Part shown: positions 45,480 to 55,439 of the stretch, in pieces
Layout of the letters: each line of letters starts with the position of its first letter
Position numbering within the stretch: position 1 is the stretch's first letter
Assembly (NCBI RefSeq): GCF_022539505.1
Contig: NC_061510.1
Coordinates: forward strand, 395,046,249 to 395,110,248
DNA length: 64,000 nucleotides
Source of the DNA: Lolium rigidum
Lineage: Eukaryota; Streptophyta; Magnoliopsida; Poales; Poaceae
Direction of reading: 5' to 3'
Position numbers and translations under genes: made by a program
Notes under the pieces: generated by a model
What the model saw: only the letters and a program-made list of their open reading frames with translations
Told to the model about the DNA's origin: nothing
Database searches by the model: none

Positions 45480-48347
45480 CCTCGTCCATGGCCTCGGAAC
45501 TGTCCTCCTCTTTGTCCTTGTTCTTGCCCTTGCCTCCTTTGCCGCGTGGGCGGTGCTTCCGGGCTCGCTTGTATCCTGCCTCCGGGTCGTTCTTCAGATC
45601 ATTGACCCACTTGCAGTTGCGATTTGTGTGGGTAGACTTGCCCGTAGCCGGATCCAGATGGGCCAGGCACGGCATATCCCTGTACTCTTCGTACGTTTGG
45701 GGGGCGCGGGATCCGGCTGCGGTGACTTCGTCAGCGCGTTGCTGGCCCCTGCCTGCTCCGCCTCCGTGTGCGCGGCCTCTTCCGCTTCCTGGACCTCCGC
45801 GTTGGAACGTCATGGCTACCATGTCAGATCCTCCGCCCTTCTGGTCTTCAGGGGGGTTCTTCCGCTTGTTCGTCGTTGTCGACGCCGTTATCACGGTTTT
45901 TCTTCGTTGGTGCGGGGGTATGGCTGTAAGCTGCAAGATCTCCGCCTGCGTCGTCATCGGCGGCAGTATGATCGCTGGCGATGTTTATCATCTCATCAAG
46001 AGTGAGTTTGTTTGCGTTCACCAGGCAGGTAAGCTTATGGCGCAGCAGCCCCCCACGCTGCAAACCACCAATGAAGGCGTGCATTGCTGTGCGGTTATCT
46101 ACGTTCTCGCACTCGTTCCTGGTTGCCAACCATCGGGTGAGGAAGCTCCTAGATGTCTCACCCTTCTTCTGGATGCAAGCTTGAAGATCGCTGGTGGTGG
46201 CCGGTCTCTTGTAGGTACCCACGAAGTGGTTCTCGAAAGCCTTCTTCGAGGTCCAACCAGCAAAAGATAGTATTCTCCTCAAGGTCGCTCGAGCCAAACA
46301 CGAGCTGGACCAATAAGGTACAAGCTGGAGCATGCGGCGAGGCTATATTCGGGGTTCCTCCGGCGAAGGTTACCGCATTGTAGTAATCCTCGATCCAGGT
46401 ATCCGGCCTCTCGCTGCCATCATAATGCTTCAGATTTCCTGGTAACTTAAGGTTCAAGCTTCTTGGCTTTGGTTCCTCTCGGATCATCTGGCCAAAGCAC
46501 CTTGGACCAATGTAGTCGGATCTGTACTCGTTGAGGCGATCCCGGGCGTCGCGAGGGGCAGCCCCGGGTGACTTCGAGCGGGAACGGGATCTCCGGCCTC
46601 TGCCTCCGCCTCCACCTCCTCCTCCACTTGGTGGTGGTGAGGGAGATCTGCGAGGGGGCCTGTAGGATGATCTTCCGCCTTCGGACTCGTGGCGTGGCTC
46701 CCTCGGCTGGCTCCGGCTTCGGTGGCTCCTTTCCTCTTGGTGGTGGTCGCCTCCGTCGTTCCGGCTCCTGCGTGGCTCAGGTGCATACTCCTCGTTCCGG
46801 CTCCTCCTGGGTTCCGGGTCGCGTCCTTGGCTTCTGCGAGGCTCAGGGTCGCGTTCTTGGTTCCGACGAGGCTCAGGCTCGCGGTCTTGGTTCCGACGAG
46901 GCTCAGGCTCGCGGTCTTGATTCCGGCTTCTGCGTTGCTCCAGCGTACGCTCCCTGTTCCTGTCTCTAGGTGCTGGCATGCTGTCGCGGATGTTGATTCC
47001 TCCTGGCCCATGGGGCCTGGGGTTTCCGGCGGGACTGCGACGTCGAGGGGGTAGCGGAGGACGCGAAGCTCGGGGTGGTGGCGATGGGACACGGTACTTA
47101 TCTCTGCCAGTATACATCGCATCCTTTCCCTTTGCCGGGTCTTTCGGGGTTGAATCCGATGGTATGGGGATTGGATTTGGATGATCTCTGACTTTCCTCC
47201 TGCGCTCCGTGGATCCGGTGCGCGACTCGCCATCACGATGCTGACTTTCTATGGCGTCCTTCTGCGCGGTGGATATGCATTGCTCCGGATTGGATGCTAA
47301 CCTGCGCGAAGTGTCTGCCTTGCTCTGTTGCTGCATTGCTGATGCAACGAGCTTCCGGACGTAGTTGATATCAATCTCCTCGTCCTTCTTTTTCAGGAGC
47401 TCCGCAGCCTTCTTCATGTTATCCTTTGGAGTTGCGGCGAGCTGCTGCTCCGTAGGTGTTGCGAAGGTAATCTTGCGGGGAAGGATGGCCTCTCGCCTGA
47501 TTCTAGCTTCTTCCTCCTGCACAAATTTTACCTTGGCCTCCCAGTGCTTCTCGAGTTGCCTGACCTTTTCGAGAGATTCATCAACCTCGCGGTCCTTCTT
47601 CTGAAAGTGGTCCACGAAATTTGCCGCTATGGTTCTCTCTTCCGCCATTGCGGCTGCGGTCCTGGCGAACTTCTGAGCTGTTGCTAACATCTCCTGTCTT
47701 CTGGCTTCTAAGGCCTCCGGATCTGCAGCTTCCTCGGGAGTTATTGGTTTGTTGAGGACATCAGACTTTGCGACTAAATCCATGCGTGCTTGTTCGACCA
47801 TCTCTTCTGGGGACAGGACATCGTTTCGTGGTCGTGCCCGATCTAACGGAGACCTTACGTTGGATGGTCCTGGGTCGGAGTTGGAGGCTTCGTCTTCCGT
47901 GTCCGGCTGATCCAGCGGTGCCACGGTTGCTAGAACCTGCATCGGCTGGGCGGATTCCACTTCAGCTTGCTCACCGCCTCCGAGTTCTTCGAGCTTGCGG
48001 TTGAATTCTTCTGTGTTCATGGATGAATCGCCCCCGTCTTCTTCCCCGATTGCGAGCTCCTTCGTCAAGCGATTGTATTCTTCTGTGCCTATCGAAGAGG
48101 CATCATCAGAATTTGGGCTCAAGTTTCCGAGGATAGATTCCTCAGGGTTTCCGGCCTCCTCTTGCCCCGGAGCGTCGCTATCTCCGACTGCTCCTGGCAG
48201 ATCCGGAGCGACGTTGTTTCCGGGTTTCTCAACCTGCAAAGGATCGGCCTCGTCCTGGTGGAGGGCGTCTCCTGCGGTATGAGCCAAGAAGTGCACGAAG
48301 TGACACCTTTGCTTCTCTAACACACAGGAGACCCGGGCGGATCGCAT
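45343..48347 (-). pseudogene. gag of element E (two or more frameshifts)
   Basis: The N-terminal frame 48347-46158 has acidic repeats (SSIGTEEYNRLTKELAIGEE; SSMNTEEFNRKLEELGGGEQ), a coiled-coil part (EVDESLEKVRQLEKHWEAKV) and an Arg/Pro/Glu-rich repeat region. The start of the gag core follows (LNLKLPGNLKHYDGSERPDT). The core continues in another frame (46333-45848: TSDLQACIQKKGETSRSFLT, ATRNECENVDNRTAMHAFIG). The C-terminal frame 45957-45343 has a zinc-binding-like CLAHLDPATGKSTHTNRNC and a basic region. Gag would build the particle; this copy is broken. Confidence 0.82.
46795..46960 (-). repeat. 30-bp coding minisatellite in gag of element E
   Basis: The unit encodes a ten-residue motif of the type RRNQDREPEP, present at least four to five times with variation (QERDPEP, QGRDPEP). 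Two adjacent units (about 46860-46920) are nearly identical at DNA level. The period is a multiple of three, so the frame is kept. Confidence 0.8.
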
Positions 48348-48722
48348 TGGTCTTCCACCGTTTTCTCCTGCTCGGGGGCGGATTGGGTGGGTTTTGATTT
48401 TCTCGATCTAAGGCGGAATCTTCCTTAAGAAGCTCTCGCGACTCGGATCGGATCTTCGCGACGGCGTCCCGGCTCGGCGGCGGACGCGTCGGCGTTACTT
48501 ACGAGTGCGTTTCCGTCGGAATCGACGGTCTCGCCGATGAAGATGTGGATGCCGCCGATTGGGACGATGGAGAGCTTGACGGGGTTTGACCTAGCCGGAA
48601 TCCGGAGTCGTCGGAGGGACGATCGGAAAATTCCCGGCGTAAAGTACGCGCCCCACGGCGATCGAGTCGTCGTAGCTTCCCATGGCGGAGCCCTCCCGGT
48701 TCCGGCCTCCGGACGCCTCGGG

Positions 48723-48739
48723 CCCCACGGTGGGCGCCA
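48723..48739 (-). other. Primer-binding-site candidate of element E
   Basis: The minus strand reads TGGCGCCCACCGTGGGG, two bases after the 5' LTR end at 48742. Position and the TGGCGCC start fit a PBS. I could not assign the tRNA with confidence. Confidence 0.6.
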
Positions 48740-48741
48740 AG

Positions 48742-49299
48742 CGTCGTTGCCTAATCGACGATACCTCGGAGGAGGGATCCTCACGAGGGGAGAAGAAGTA
48801 GGGGCCATAGGGCGGAGTGCACACGGGATGGTGGTACGCGAGTTACCCGGCTTCGGAACACCCGCACGATGACGGGGCCTACTGCTGCTTGTGCAGGAAT
48901 TATCCGGGCGCTTGCGCGTTGTTACAATGGTTGTGGTTGTGCCTCTAGGGCTCCCGGGATCCGGCTTATAAAGGCGCACGGATCTAGGGTTTACATGGAG
49001 AGTCCTAGCCGGAATACAAGTTGCCTAACTACGGTACAATATCTTGCCGTGTACGTCAAGGATCCGCCTTCCTTATGGCCGTGCTGGATCCGGATACTTT
49101 ATGGGCCTCCACGGATCCGGCCTCCTTCGTAGGTCGGTTAGGATCCGGCTCCAGGTTCCTGAGCTGGACTTCATCCATCTTGATCAACAGCAACTGGGCC
49201 GCCCGATGGGCCCCATGCCACCATCACCGTCTGTGGGCCACCCAGGCTTGCCGGATCTAGGCCATGTCGTTGATATACCCATAAAGTATACCCACAACA
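48742..49299 (-). repeat. 5' LTR of element E
   Basis: 558 bp, same length as the 3' LTR. Its inner terminal base differs (CG at 48742-48743 where the other LTR has TG). Confidence 0.92.
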
Positions 49300-49304
49300 G
49301 TCGG
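49300..49304. repeat. Target-site duplication of element E, right copy (GTCGG)
   Basis: Matches 41182-41186. Confidence 0.9.
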
Positions 49305-49631
49305 GCTCTGGGTCGCTGTCGAAGAGGGGGAGGCCCCGGGTTAGAGACCGGGCTGATGGAGTCCGCGACTGATGTCGCGGCGATGGATCCGGCGACTGAC
49401 GCCGCAGCTGCCGAATCGGTATCGTCCTCCAGGGCCGACTCGTCCTCGACATAAGCTTCGCCAGAGAGCGGGAGAGTGGCGGTGAGGAGTTGGCCCGACA
49501 CATATGGATCATGTAGTTGGCCGGGGCAGACCTCGGCGGGGTCGCTGACGCTAGCGAGTCTGACGAAGAGGTTGATCGTGCCGACCGACACCATCCAGGC
49601 GTATGTGATTGGCGCCGTCTTCGGGTGGTAG

Positions 49632-49636
49632 GTGCT
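49632..49636. repeat. Target-site duplication of solo LTR 2, left copy (GTGCT)
   Basis: Matches 51231-51235. Confidence 0.9.
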
Positions 49637-51230
49637 TGATGCGCGTAAATGTACACGTCCGTTGGGAACCCCAAGAGGAAGGTATGATGCGCACAGTGGC
49701 AAGTTTTCCCTCAGAAAGAAACCAAGGTTGAATCGAACCAGGAGGAGCCAAGAAGCACGTTGAAGGTTGATGGTCGCGAAATGTGATGCGGCGCAACACC
49801 GGGGATTCCGGCGCCAACGTGGAATCTGCACAACAAAACCAAAGTACTTTGCCCCAACGAAACAGTGAGGTTGTCAATCTCACCGGCTTGCTGTAACAAA
49901 GGATTAAGCGTATCGAGTGGAAGATGTTTGCAAAGAAAATAGTAAAACACAATTGCAGTAGATTGTATGCTATGTAAAGAATAGGACCGGGGTCCACAGT
50001 TCACTAGAGGTGTCTCTCCCATAAGATAAAAGCATGTTGGGTGAACAAATTACGGTCGGGCAATTGACAAATAGAGAAGGGCATAACAATGCATATACAT
50101 GATATGATAAATATAGTGAGATTTAATTGGGCATTACGACAAAGTACATAGACCGCCATCCAAGCTGCATCTATGCCTAAAAAGTCCACCTTCGAGTTAT
50201 CATCCGAACCCCATTCAGTATTAAGTTGCTAAGCAACGGACAATTGCATTAAGTATGGTGCGTAATGTAATCGACAACTACATCCTTAGACATAGAATCA
50301 ATGTTTTATCCCTAGTGGCAACAGCACATCACAACCTTAGAACTTTCGTCACTTGTCCCAGGTGTCAATGAAGGCATGAACCCACTATCGAGCATAAATA
50401 CTCCCTCTTGGAGTTAAGAGTACAAACTTGGCCAGAGCCTCTACTAATAACGGAGGGCATGCAAGATCATAAACAACACATAAACAATAGATTGATAATC
50501 ACCATAACATAGTATTCTCTATCCATCGGATCCCGACAAACACAACATATAGTATTACAGATAGATGATCTTGATCATGTTAGGCAGCTCACAAGATCCA
50601 ACAATGAAGCACAATTAGGAGAAGACGACCATCTAGCTACTGCTATGGACCCATAGTCAGGGGGTGAACTACTCACTCATCACTCCGGAGGCGACCATGG
50701 CGGTGTAGAGTCCTCCGGGAGATGAATCCCCTCTCCCGGCGAGGGTGCCGGAGGCGATCTCCCTGAATCCCCCGAGATGGGATTCGCGGCGGCAGCGTCT
50801 CTGGAAGGTTTTCCGTATCGTGGCTCTCGGTACTGGGGTTTTCGCGACGGAGGCTTTAAGTAGGCGGAAGGGTAGGTCAGGGGGGCTGACGAGGGGCCCA
50901 CACCACAGGCCGGCGCGGCCAGGGCCTGGGCCGCGCCGCCCTATGGTGTCGGCGCCTCGTGGCCCCACTTCCTTCCCTCTTCGGTCTTCTGGAAGCTCCG
51001 TGCAAAAATAGGACCCTGGGCGAAGATTTCGTCCAATTCCGAGAATATTTCCTTACTAGGATTTCGAAACCAAAAACAGCGAGAAACAGCAACTGGCTCT
51101 TCGGCATCTTGTTAATAGGTTAGTTCCAGAAAATGCATGAATATGACATATAATGTGCATAAAACATGTAGGTATCATCAATAAAGTAGCATGGAACATA
51201 AGAAATTATCGATACGTTGGAGACGTATCA
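49637..51230 (-). mobile_element. Solo LTR 2 (same family as B, C and D)
   Basis: 1594 bp, from TGATACGTCTCCAACG (51230, minus) to TTACGCGCATCA (49637), flanked by GTGCT on both sides. No PBS or internal region. GC hairpin at 50908-50940. Sequence variants match solo LTR 1 and D. It interrupts coding region F in frame. Confidence 0.93.
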
Positions 51231-51235
51231 GTGCT
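51231..51235. repeat. Target-site duplication of solo LTR 2, right copy (GTGCT)
   Basis: Matches 49632-49636. Confidence 0.9.
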
Positions 51236-51600
51236 CGGCTGGATGTGGGAGAAGCCACCCGTGGAGATCATCCTGCCGAAGGCGACTGGCCGGCGGATAG
51301 GCGAGTAGGGTCTCGTCGCAGATCTGAGGCCATACGCCCCACGCGCTCTGATCAAGGTATCAGACCACGAGCTGACAGGGAACCCTCCCGAGGTGAGCTC
51401 CTCGAAGATGTCGTGTGGCTTTCACCTGACACCTTCGAGAAGCTCCGCCAAGGGAGCTTCCCCGGCCCTCCCTCGGGTCTCCTTCACTCCGGTAGATGTA
51501 GATCTTCTAGGTTTCTGCGATCTTTAGTCATGCTTGGTGTGGGACTCCGACTAGCCATGAGGTCCTTTTATACCCGGGTCACACCAAGTGTATTGTTCTG

Positions 51601-52018
51601 AGAAGATGTGCATCGAGCCTAACCCCGTGGCACGAGAAGGAAGGCCATGTCGCCACCGTATAGCATGTGTGATCGTAAAAGCAAAGTATTATATCAATGA
51701 CTACTTTGTGCATCTAGAATACCGACAAATAGCGGTGCCCCATATTATTTAATTATAATTAAATGTTTACATGTTCTATGTAAATATTCGCATACTTCTT
51801 GCAAAGTTTTTCCTCTAGTTATCTCCGTATAAAAATTACATCCCATTCAGTAGGAAGAAGTCGGTCACCCGAGGGGTCTGAAGTATTTTATATTTATTAG
51901 AGGTGGATATTCTGCAAATTTGTTCAATAGATCTGAGATCCATTCCAAAAACAAAATAAACCTTTTGTCCCGCCAATCTGGTTATTATGTTGAGACTAAA
52001 AATCAGCGGGAAAACTTT
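51601..52018. other. Unassigned AT-rich DNA upstream of region F
   Basis: No gene or repeat end is recognised. It may be U3 or upstream sequence of F, since F's TATA box is at 51566-51572 on the minus strand. Confidence 0.4.
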
Positions 52019-52125
52019 TACTCCCTCCGATTCATATTAATTGACTTCAATATGGATATATCTAGAACTAAAATGTGTCTAGATACATTCATATTAGAGT
52101 CAATTAATATGAACCGGAGGGAGTA
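52019..52125. mobile_element. Stowaway (Tc1/mariner-type) MITE
   Basis: The body 52021-52123 has near-perfect TIRs (CTCCCTCCGATTCATATTAA on the left; its counterpart ending AATATGAACCGGAGGGAG on the right) and TA duplications at 52019-52020 and 52124-52125. About 103 bp, no coding capacity. Confidence 0.93.
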
Positions 52126-52149
52126 GTTGTTCCCGCTGCTATACATTTT

Positions 52150-52500
52150 TCCCTCCAATTAATAGCTCCTATATATAGAGCTCCTCCATCCCTTAGTATC
52201 AGCGTGAAACAAAATTGCCGTAATTAATGCTCATATATCTGATCTAATCTACAGAGTACCCAGTCGACCACCACCGCGCCCCCGCGCCCCGCCGGCCACC
52301 GCGCCCAGCACCGCGCCGCCCCCCACCATTGCGCCTCCCACAACACCTCGCCGGCCCTGCCCCCACCACCTCGCCGCCTCCCAACACCTCGCCGCCGAGC
52401 CACCCACCACATCCCGCCCCCCCCCCCCCCCCCCCCCACCAACCACCACAGCACGGGGATCTCCATTCCCGTCGAGAATAGACTCTTGTGCAGGCCACTG
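52150..52500 (+). promoter_or_regulatory. Possible promoter and GC-rich 5' exon region
   Basis: A TATA-like CTATATATAGAGC at about 52169-52181 precedes a C-rich, proline-coding-like stretch (52254-52440) that includes a run of 21 C at 52417-52437. It lies upstream of the CACTA-type gene at 53.7-55.2 kb and could be its start. The link is inferred from order and strand only. Confidence 0.3.
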
Positions 52501-52540
52501 CACGAACGAGGTAATTCGGCAGGCTCCTCCACGGTCTGTA

Positions 52541-53700
52541 GCCAGGATTTTCAATTACCAGGAATTTCTTCAAAATTACTCAACTATTATATCTATATGT
52601 TCTGCTCCATCTGATCTTGTTTAATTGATGCTACATCTGTACGCATGTAAACCAGTATGTGTGCACCACTCGCGCCAAAAAAAATTAGCACAGAACTCTC
52701 TGTTACACTCATCCGGCATATGATGTAATGTTCTATTATGCCCTCCACATCGGTCTATGATTTTCAGTTGTGGGCATATGGTAAACGGCATGGCAAGCGA
52801 TAAACGAAGTTAACACAAAATAGGCTGAGCAGAAAAGAAAATAATATCTAAATATGAAGTTACTTCCTATCTAAAATATTGAATGTTTAGGCATCATTTT
52901 CTTATATACCATTCATTCAGACAAACATCACTAAATTTTAGCTTTATAGGAGAAGGTGAAAAATATGACAAGAATACATGCAATACATCTGCACTTTGAT
53001 GCTATTTTAGCTCGAGTTCTGGTTGCTCTTATTTGATGCTATTTTTGCTGGTTTGATTCACATGGATTCTATACCTACATCTGCACTTTCTCCTCTGCTA
53101 GTCCAACTTGACATGGATTCTATACCAGAATCCAAAATGCGTGTGCCTACACCAATATGTCTGTAGTCTAGAATTTCAATTCGCAGGATTTTCTTCAAAA
53201 TTATTCGACTATATCTATACATTCTAGGTCTTAACTGATTACAAATCAGCAAGAGGTCAATGTACAGTTTGCACTCAGGCCTTTTTCTGTCAGTGTTAGA
53301 CTTGCAGAGTCCGACAGTTGATTGAGCACAGAACTGTCGGTTCTGAACTAGTACTAGAACGATGGCTAGGTATAATCTTGTTGTGTATTATCTTGAAGTA
53401 CTTGTATTCACCTTTTCACTTGAAGTACTCGTATTAACTTTGTATATGCTCTAGGTTAGTAAATTATTAGTATATCTACTTGGTCTATGCGGATCAAATC
53501 TAATAAAAGCTTTATACAATGAACTATCTGCAATTGTAGAACAATGTAATAATTTAATTATACCATTGCTGGTTTACCTATTTCAGTGAGTCCTAATTGC
53601 TCTTTTTTCATGCTATTTTTTCTGGTTTGATTGATATCATTATATATATGTAGGATGGCGACTTATTGACCATATATCATTGCCTGTCACTTCAAACCTT
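52541..53700. repeat. Diverged duplication of about 0.6 kb
   Basis: Several blocks recur about 590-635 bp apart: 52545-52600 with 53163-53226 (GATTTTCAATT...TTCTTCAAAATTA), AGCACAGAACT at 52689 and 53325, and 53000-53063 with 53588-53650 (GCTATTTTTGCTGGTTTGATT type). Order is preserved, consistent with an old tandem duplication. No coding sequence is seen. Confidence 0.45.
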
Positions 53701-53713
53701 GTATTGATATTTC

Positions 53714-55166
53714 AGTCTGCAGAGAGTCCAATGCAGTGGACCTGTTGAAGCACACTCATCTATGCAACATGGCACATGTCAGGATAATTTGTTGCTTTCA
53801 CGTGAAAAGGTTATGGCTACTTTTACTCATGTCAAAAAAGATAGAATATAAAATAGTTACTTGCTTAACATTTCTGTGTCACCGAACCAGGATGGTGAGC
53901 ATGACAATAGCAATCAATTACTTATTCAACAAAATTCATCGTCGCCACAAGACCTTGTTACTGGTTCTATGCCAGAGGTAATATTCATGTGCTTTTGGGT
54001 TTTGAAGTTGCAGCTTTTTGTAGTTCCGGGCTATGAATATCACTCCATGTACTATTATTGTCTCGTGTAGGTGAGGGAAACGAGAGATCAGATTGATGAA
54101 TCTTTTGCAAGATTAGACCAGCAGAGGACCAGAAATAAGCGTGGAAGCTCAGTACCCTCAAAACCCTCAAAAAGACGGCATACATCTTCACTCAAGGTAA
54201 ATATCTGCACAATAGCTACAATCACCAAGTTATTTGCTTCTGGAGTCATACAATGTGCCCTTTAATACCCGGTATCACCAAAATGGCATTACAAAATGTA
54301 GTTGCACATATCCTGTAATCATCTTCATTTATTATTTTCTTGTGTAATCATCACTGTGTCAAAACGGAACTTCATATACTGAATTGGTAGTATATATACT
54401 GAATTGGTAGCATATACTGAATTGGTATTTGATCATTAAAACAGATTGATTAGGACCTCGTAATACCTGCACTCAATGTAGTATTCTGGTACTATTACAA
54501 ATATATAGTTAGAAACATATGACATACTTAAATATGCGGCATCTAGTAGCATAAAACGTGTAGTCTAGAAGATATAATGGCCATGACACACTCAGTATTT
54601 TACATGCAGCTATAAACATGTTGTGTTTATTTAGAGAACGCGAGTACTTTTGAGGGTGATGTTGCATGTGGTGTATATGCCTTGCTGGCGTTTGAAAAAC
54701 TAGTGCATCTATGTGTTTGTAAAAAAGCCTTTAACTATGACCATGTGTAACCGTTGCCATTTTTCATGCAAATATATCATACTTGTCATTGAATGCTAAT
54801 ATTGCTCATAATATAGGCTGGTTGTGAAGTAGTTCTTAGAACTTCAACCTATCCAAACAAGCGGAATGTTGCATATGCTACTGTTCGTAGCACTGATCCT
54901 GCAACTAAGGCTGGTGGTATTGAGTTGGGTGCGCAATTTTCACTAGTGCGCATAGATGAACCTATTATGGATAGTGAGGAATTAGTAAGGGAAGTATCTG
55001 ATTGCAAGACCATTGGTGATGCTTTTTCGTCAGGATTCTTAATTGCTTGGCCTACAACTTTCGTGAGTTATTTTCTTCCCTTCGATATTTTATAATCTTA
55101 TTCATGTACATTTAATCATCAACTATACTTTTCAATTTTATTTTACAGATTCGAAAGAAAGATTGA
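53714..55166 (+). pseudogene. CACTA second gene with PF03017-like (TNP1/En/Spm) domain, spliced
   Basis: Exons inferred from splice sites: a first segment in 53714-53852, one ending at a GT at about 53980 (QNSSSPQDLVTGSMPE), one from 54071 to 54196 (VRETRDQIDESFARLDQQRT, basic end SKPSKRRHTS), one from 54819 to 55061, and a short last exon 55149-55166 ending in TGA. The 54819 exon carries the PF03017-type signature: GCEVVLRTSTYPNKRNVAYA, KAGGIELGAQFSLVRIDEP and CKTIGDAFSSGFLIAWP. In the first segment a stop at 53850-53852 may mark decay or an intron. It belongs to a CACTA element different from, and opposite in strand to, that at 33849. TIRs were not found. Confidence 0.65.
54373..54428. repeat. 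Short tandem repeat in an intron
   Basis: ATATACTGAATTGGTA is repeated three times with small spacers. Confidence 0.8.
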
Positions 55167-55339
55167 GTTGCAGCTGAAGTCCTTGATTGGATCAAAGAGG
55201 AAATAATCGTTTGAAGATTTACCAGATCAGTATTGATAGAATGAAAAATGTATGGAGTAATATCATTTTAAGAGGATATTTTTCTTTCGTCGAATTGTAG
55301 CACCCTACCTTTTAATAAAGGCAAGATACCTGTGTATAG

Positions 55340-55439
55340 NNNNNNNNNNNNNNNNNNNNNNNNNNNNNNNNNNNNNNNNNNNNNNNNNNNNNNNNNNNNN
55401 NNNNNNNNNNNNNNNNNNNNNNNNNNNNNNNNNNNNNNN
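55340..55439. other. Assembly gap of 100 N
   Basis: Exactly 100 N, the usual placeholder for unknown length. Left of it is DNA after the CACTA-type gene; right of it is the middle of element D's tail. D's terminal polypurine tract and 3' LTR, roughly 2.5-3 kb by comparison with B, are missing here. Confidence 0.98.

Larger units (their letters stand above)
41187..49299 (-). mobile_element. Element E: Tat-lineage-like Gypsy retrotransposon lacking RT and integrase
   Basis: Paired 558-bp LTRs (48742-49299 as 5', 41187-41744 as 3'), GTCGG duplications, a primer-site-like TGGCGCCC motif beside the 5' LTR and a polypurine tract beside the 3' LTR. Gag and protease are on the minus strand. RT, RNase H and integrase are absent. 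The 3' half carries an antisense spliced gene with a PF04195-like domain. An additional antisense ORF between pol and 3' LTR is known for grass Tat elements of the Grande/RIRE2 kind. By eye the LTRs differ at about 8-10 positions plus two 1-bp indels, so the insertion is recent but not current. Confidence 0.88.
40780..51600 (-). pseudogene. Region F: unrecognised coding region split by element E and solo LTR 2
   Basis: Three minus-strand pieces join in frame when the inserts and one duplication copy each are removed: 51427-51236, 49631-49305 and 41181 to about 40780. Each junction is seamless (SHIQPSTYHPKTAP across the solo LTR; DSDPEPDSVEAPQYQ across E). One frameshift lies near 49325. A TATA box (TATAAAA, plus-strand 51566-51572) and a plausible leader precede it. 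The product would be about 300 residues, with an Asp/Ser/Ala-rich middle and a helical part (EAHRVALEAHQVALEAQMKK). It could be gag of an older retroelement or a decayed gene. No domain is recognised. Confidence 0.5.

Noticed and set aside
44772..46270. Long plus-strand frames over the gag-protease region of E
   Set aside because: Antisense to recognised gag and protease motifs; no domain seen.
51340..51380. AAGGTATCAGACCACGAGC as a tRNA-Met primer site
   Set aside because: It resembles TGGTATCAGAGC only partly, no LTR ends next to it, and it lies inside the frame of region F.
52224..52573. Gly-rich minus-strand frames
   Set aside because: Product of the C-rich tract; low-complexity translation without family resemblance.
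35990..55166. One single CACTA element spanning both transposase-type genes
   Set aside because: The two genes are on opposite strands and separated by elements E and F, so they more likely belong to different CACTA copies.
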